This document shows, in pieces, positions 62,301-64,000 of a stretch of 64,000 nt of DNA (within the stretch, counting starts at the first letter, position 1; each line of letters begins with the position of its first letter). Location: positions 22,122,485 to 22,186,484 of the forward strand of contig NC_134027.1 of NCBI RefSeq assembly GCF_964204645.1. Direction: 5' to 3'. The stretch is from Tubulanus polymorphus. Taxonomy: Eukaryota; Nemertea; Palaeonemertea; Tubulaniformes; Tubulanidae. The notes below the pieces were generated by a model that was given only the letters and a program-made list of their open reading frames with translations, did not search any database and had not been told where the DNA came from. The position numbers and the translations under genes were made by a program.

Positions 62301-63703
62301 GATTACTGGTTGTAATCTTTCCCTCTGGCAATCCTTTCACACTGATTCCCATACGAGGTTCTTGCACTACGTTCAAATTTGTCCCAATCACCGTCAAATC
62401 CAAACCACCGCTATAAAAAACAATCAGATAATCAACCAGATGTACAAGAATCTTTAAGCCGTTAAACATTTTGAAAAATTTCTTTTTTTGGAAAGTCTAA
62501 AAAAAGACTATCAGAAATAGAATCATTTATGAAATCGGTCCCTTCACTTCATTGCGCTCTGTCAATTACGAAACAATGTTTAAATTTTCTCTTACCTGAG
62601 AAAACTCCTTCTCGGGTAGATATCACTAATCGTAGGATCGTCTTTGAATTCAAACAGTTGTTTAGTGCTAATAACCGCGTTGTCTATTTGTACTGTAATA
62701 CTCATTCCCGAACCGTTCGACTTCTTCTCGGTGGTCGTCGTTTCAGCTGAATCGGTAGTCATTGTCGATTCATCGGTCGTCGTCGGATCGGAAGTTGTCG
62801 ATTTGGACAAGATTGCACGGCGCGCCACTTTAGAATGAAACCAAGGATTCGTGACGCATTTTATCTCGAAAGGCATGACCCTGGTAAGGAACAGTAAATA
62901 TTGGTATATAGTCTAAACTTAGTTAAAAGAAAAAAACAGTTGTGGGATCGATTCAACTCTGAATCCAATAGGCGGTGTTTGTTGGGAGACAAGAGTTGAC
63001 TGAAGCAACTTGGTTTGCTGTTTGGTTGGTGACTGGAGTGAAATGGCTTGAGGGAGGTTGCTTCACTCAATCAATGAATGAGTACCGGCACTGCTACTGC
63101 AACAAGTGAAGATTCTATGATGGTCTACCAGTTCGGTTCGGCGGTTGTTACTGCGCTTCAATTTCTTTTACATTTCAATTATTTCGATTCAACTTTTTCT
63201 AATTAGTAAAACTTTTCAGTAGAATCTCTATACTATACGCTGAGTGAGAAAGCGAATCATATCGATTCGATGATTTGCTTGATGAGATTCGCATTTTGAA
63301 GCCTAAAAGTTCGGTTCAAATTTCATTGACGAAAAACTAATTTTCACTACGAATAATAGTGTATTGTTGCGCCATCTAGTGTCTGCCACTACCCCATTCA
63401 ATATCAATCAATGTCATCATCCAGATTGATACCGGGCACAGCCATATTGATTTTAACAAATTGATTGAGACGACAAACATAACTAAATTGTCAGTTGATT
63501 CAGCCAAATGAACACAGCTAATTTCTATTCCTCAGATACAGATATTCTTACTATTTTACTGCTTACCGCCATATTTTACAGGGAATGTGTCCAATCTTCA
63601 CGGATAGTTGAGTCCCAATGTGTAAATTCCTACCAGTGATGGTAACATTTGTACCTCCAGACTTCGGTCCCATAAACGGTTTTATCGCGTCGATTCTAGG
63701 TAC
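50164..63703 (-). CDS. MET/RON-like receptor tyrosine kinase, 3' 13 exons, 5' partial
   Basis: Exons in reading order: 63703-63567, 62880-62596, 62410-62293, 61601-61332, 60153-59995, 58151-57902, 54847-54704, 54330-54247, 54105-53921, 53147-53038, 52341-52179, 51323-51187, 50380-50164. Phases agree at every junction. The protein runs from IPT repeats through a transmembrane helix and basic juxtamembrane segment to a complete tyrosine kinase: [12 protein letters not shown] loop, VALK lysine, [18 protein letters not shown], hinge [32 protein letters not shown] activation loop, [10 protein letters not shown] and TRGVTPYP. The MKHGDL hinge, ARNCML and YCPDQLYNVM blocks are specific to MET/RON/SEA receptors, which pair SEMA-PSI-IPT ectodomains with a kinase and respond to HGF/MSP-type ligands in vertebrates. 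SEMA exons should lie beyond 64000. The ligand here is unknown. Confidence 0.95.
51187..51323 (-). CDS. MET-like kinase exon: alpha-F to alpha-G
   Basis: Phase 0 to 2. [20 protein letters not shown] and [17 protein letters not shown]. Confidence 0.96.
52179..52341 (-). CDS. MET-like kinase exon: DFG and activation loop
   Basis: Phase 2 to 0. [20 protein letters not shown] and [12 protein letters not shown]; the twin Tyr matches the activating YY of MET. Confidence 0.97.
53038..53147 (-). CDS. MET-like kinase exon: catalytic loop
   Basis: Phase 0 to 2. [20 protein letters not shown] and LAARNC(M). Confidence 0.97.
53215..53412. repeat. Dispersed repeat, GCCCCCTGGTGA...GACCTTGAAACT family
   Basis: Wording (aacgccccctggtgaatga, tgaccttgaaacttgg, ctacaattttgc..ttgattctgg) recurs at 53770-53880, 54505-54560 and 58250-58570. 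Confidence 0.6.
53436..53760. repeat. Foldback element with ~75-bp inverted ends
   Basis: catcctccctaggcagggat tcgaac...cgaacccctgccac at the left is inverted at the right (gtggcagggttttgtaccgt...gttcgaattcctgccagggg aggatg). The interior carries atgcgcagctttgcc / agctgcgcat pairing. Single-end copies lie at 3145 and 20741. Confidence 0.75.
53921..54105 (-). CDS. MET-like kinase exon: alpha-C to hinge
   Basis: Phase 1 to 0. [20 protein letters not shown] (with the alpha-C Glu), [35 protein letters not shown]. Confidence 0.97.
54247..54330 (-). CDS. MET-like kinase exon: glycine loop and catalytic Lys
   Basis: 84 nt, phase 1 to 1. [28 protein letters not shown]. Confidence 0.97.
54455..54610. 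mobile_element. piggyBac-like MITE
   Basis: TTAA at 54451-54454 then ccctttcagtgctgac; right end cactgaaaggg at 54600-54610. The right TTAA is mutated (taga). Confidence 0.7.
54704..54847 (-). CDS. MET-like exon: juxtamembrane to kinase start
   Basis: Phase 1 to 1. [23 protein letters not shown]...[11 protein letters not shown]. Splits the glycine loop; the donor gttcgc is weak (AAG|gttcgc). Confidence 0.9.
55160..55370. repeat. Dispersed repeat shared with plexin intron 11596-12293
   Basis: gcgccacatagtgat..gga aggcaattgta and ttgatcagtcatgtgatc match 11800-11860 (caccgcatagcgatgagaaa, ttaatcagtcatgtgatc). Confidence 0.5.
55543..55914. mobile_element. ~370-bp MITE with GCGTTCACAC ends
   Basis: gccgcgttcacactatataa at the left pairs imperfectly with gataatgtgaacacagc at the right, and inner gtccgtt/aacagac words pair. 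One similar end lies at 60195-60275. Confidence 0.65.
57646..57842 (+). repeat. Foldback element carrying an intact CTGATGA-hairpin-GAAAC motif
   Basis: Arms of about 80 nt (cgagagaaatcccacaataa ... gaggagtgacgtttt and its inverse ending at 57842) enclose cctgatga (57738-57745), t, ggct, a 10-nt loop, agcc, gaaac (57765-57769), gtc. Upstream ggcgt ttcagt acgcc is a further small hairpin. Confidence 0.7.
57902..58151 (-). CDS. MET-like exon: last IPT strand, transmembrane helix, juxtamembrane
   Basis: Phase 0 to 1. [20 protein letters not shown], helix [20 protein letters not shown], stop-transfer [10 protein letters not shown]. Its ectodomain strand is almost the plexin one at 10211. Confidence 0.95.
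58250..58570. repeat. Dispersed repeats, GACCTTGAAACT family (two units)
   Basis: ccttgaaactggccacaatc...acaattttgcaattgattgt ggtaacaaaatatgcc and a second unit at 58480-58560. Confidence 0.6.
58586..59083. mobile_element. 498-bp near-palindromic foldback element (first of two)
   Basis: Arms of about 240 nt, roughly 85 percent alike by eye, begin taatgtctatttcaacctga and end in mirror at 59083. The tip is catgcctacc...gtaggcatg at about 58817-58850. No coding frame. Confidence 0.9.
59082..59627. mobile_element. 546-bp near-palindromic foldback element (second of two)
   Basis: Same base (taatgtctattt) and tip (catgcctacg ... cgtaggcaag, 59321-59390) as its neighbour but different arm sequence. 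Arms are about 245 nt with high identity and a ~48-nt loop. Confidence 0.9.
59640..59775 (-). repeat. Dispersed repeat, GGGAAGTTTTGA family, inverted copy
   Basis: aaaacttcccaaa...ggattccat..gacggatgaaaagtgaatgc is the reverse of 8384-8500. Confidence 0.5.
59995..60153 (-). CDS. MET-like exon: last IPT
   Basis: 159 nt, phase 0 to 0. [39 protein letters not shown]; same length and phase as plexin 6721-6879. Confidence 0.94.
60992..61291 (-). mobile_element. tRNA-derived SINE, near full length
   Basis: On the - strand: gtggccgagcggttagag (A box), gggttcgaaccc (B box), then a long body (cctctctccacccaggagta, gggtacctagcctga) and a gcgctttataagacacat + (att)n tail. Head fits a Ser/Leu-type tRNA. 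It lies in a MET-like intron. Body phrases recur weakly at 6340-6570 and 16210-16300. Confidence 0.85.
61332..61601 (-). CDS. MET-like exon: IPT3
   Basis: 90 codons, phase 0 to 0. [55 protein letters not shown]; counterpart of plexin 5671-6033. Confidence 0.94.
61660..61978. mobile_element. piggyBac-like MITE with intact TTAA duplications
   Basis: TTAA at 61656-61659 and 61979-61982 flank ends ccctttcagt and tgaaaggg. Interior carries palindromic ctacaccgcagtgcggtgta and gctgcactgcgctgta. Confidence 0.85.
62293..62410 (-). CDS. MET-like exon: IPT opening
   Basis: Phase 2 to 0. [35 protein letters not shown]; same phases as plexin 4491-4590. Confidence 0.93.
62596..62880 (-). CDS. MET-like exon: IPT with Ser/Thr-rich insert
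   Basis: Phase 2 to 2. [20 protein letters not shown], then about 35 residues rich in S and T ([20 protein letters not shown]), then [20 protein letters not shown] and [14 protein letters not shown]. The insert looks like an O-glycosylated loop. Confidence 0.92.
63147..63383 (-). repeat. Dispersed ~245-bp repeat, copy C (inverted)
   Basis: Ends ttgttgcgccatctagtgt and gttactgcgcttcaatttct are the reverse complement of copy A at 4641-4884. Confidence 0.7.
63567..63703 (-). CDS. MET-like exon: first IPT in window
   Basis: Phase 0 to 2. [40 protein letters not shown], the classic first IPT lead-in (P-x-I-x-x-I-x-P-x-x-G-P-x-S-G-G-T). Phases equal plexin 2551-2708. Confidence 0.94.
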
Positions 63704-63926
63704 CTAAGTAAATTGATGAACAATAAAATTGTAATCATAGAAGATTAACAATCAACATGTACTATAATCAACGAATCAATGGTGACAAGGCAATATTTGT
63801 CAGGCTACTTCTCCTCTCAAGCCAGAGCACCTGCAGTTGCCAAATCTACCATACACGACCGGGAAAATGTATAGAATGTCCTTAGGTAGTTTACATTTTT
63901 ATGTTAATCATGTTAATCAATGTTAA

Positions 63927-64000
63927 CCCTTTCAGTACGTCTACACCGCAGTGCGGTGTATGAATCAGTGATGGATTTTGCTAGTACACCGCACTGCTGT
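63927..64000. mobile_element. piggyBac-like MITE, cut by window edge
   Basis: TTAA at 63923-63926 followed by ccctttcagtacgtctacac cgcagtgcggtgtat, as in 61660-61978. Confidence 0.6.

Overview
The window is a piece of a bilaterian animal genome, most likely a spiralian (mollusc, annelid, brachiopod or nemertean). It has long GT-AG introns, a plexin, a MET/RON-type receptor tyrosine kinase (a family present in spiralians and deuterostomes but not in flies), single-exon FMRFamide-receptor-like GPCRs, non-LTR retrotransposons and many kinds of MITE and SINE. I cannot name the species from the sequence alone.

Layout. At 67-19180 on the + strand are the last 25 coding exons of a plexin: the end of the PSI/IPT ectodomain, the transmembrane segment, and the split RasGAP domain with its inserted Rho-binding domain. 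The 5' part lies outside the window. An intact single-exon GPCR (8734-9687, - strand) sits inside the plexin intron at 6880-10210. From 19181 to about 26000 there is 3' flank and intergenic DNA rich in inverted-repeat elements. From 26087 to 45269 there are three tandem + strand copies of a three-exon carbohydrate (6-O-type) sulfotransferase. A second single-exon GPCR (37240-38385, +) lies between copies 2 and 3. Copy 1 has a one-base deletion in the PAPS-binding loop. This cluster also holds two decayed 5'-truncated non-LTR retrotransposons (31595-34380 and 39621-41390, both - strand) and several (AT)n arrays. At 50164-63703 on the - strand are 13 exons of a MET/RON-like receptor tyrosine kinase (IPT repeats, transmembrane segment, kinase domain, C-terminal tail). 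Its 5' part lies beyond the right edge.

How the genes relate. Plexin and the MET-like receptor are the two semaphorin-fold receptor families that share SEMA-PSI-IPT ectodomains. Here they lie on one locus in convergent orientation. Their exons match in intron phase from the IPT region through the transmembrane exon, including an exon of exactly 159 nt in both, and diverge only after a phase-1 intron where one continues into RasGAP and the other into a kinase. The sulfotransferases are predicted Golgi type II enzymes that would sulfate glycans. The GPCRs are probable neuropeptide or chemosensory receptors. No functional link between these and the two large receptors can be read from sequence.

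Notable non-genic structures are two adjacent ~500-bp palindromes in a kinase-gene intron, CTGATGA-hairpin-GAAA motifs resembling the hammerhead ribozyme core, TTAA-flanked piggyBac-like MITEs, a SINE with a perfect 14-bp target-site duplication, and (AT)n tracts that repeatedly begin at one LINE 3'-end motif.
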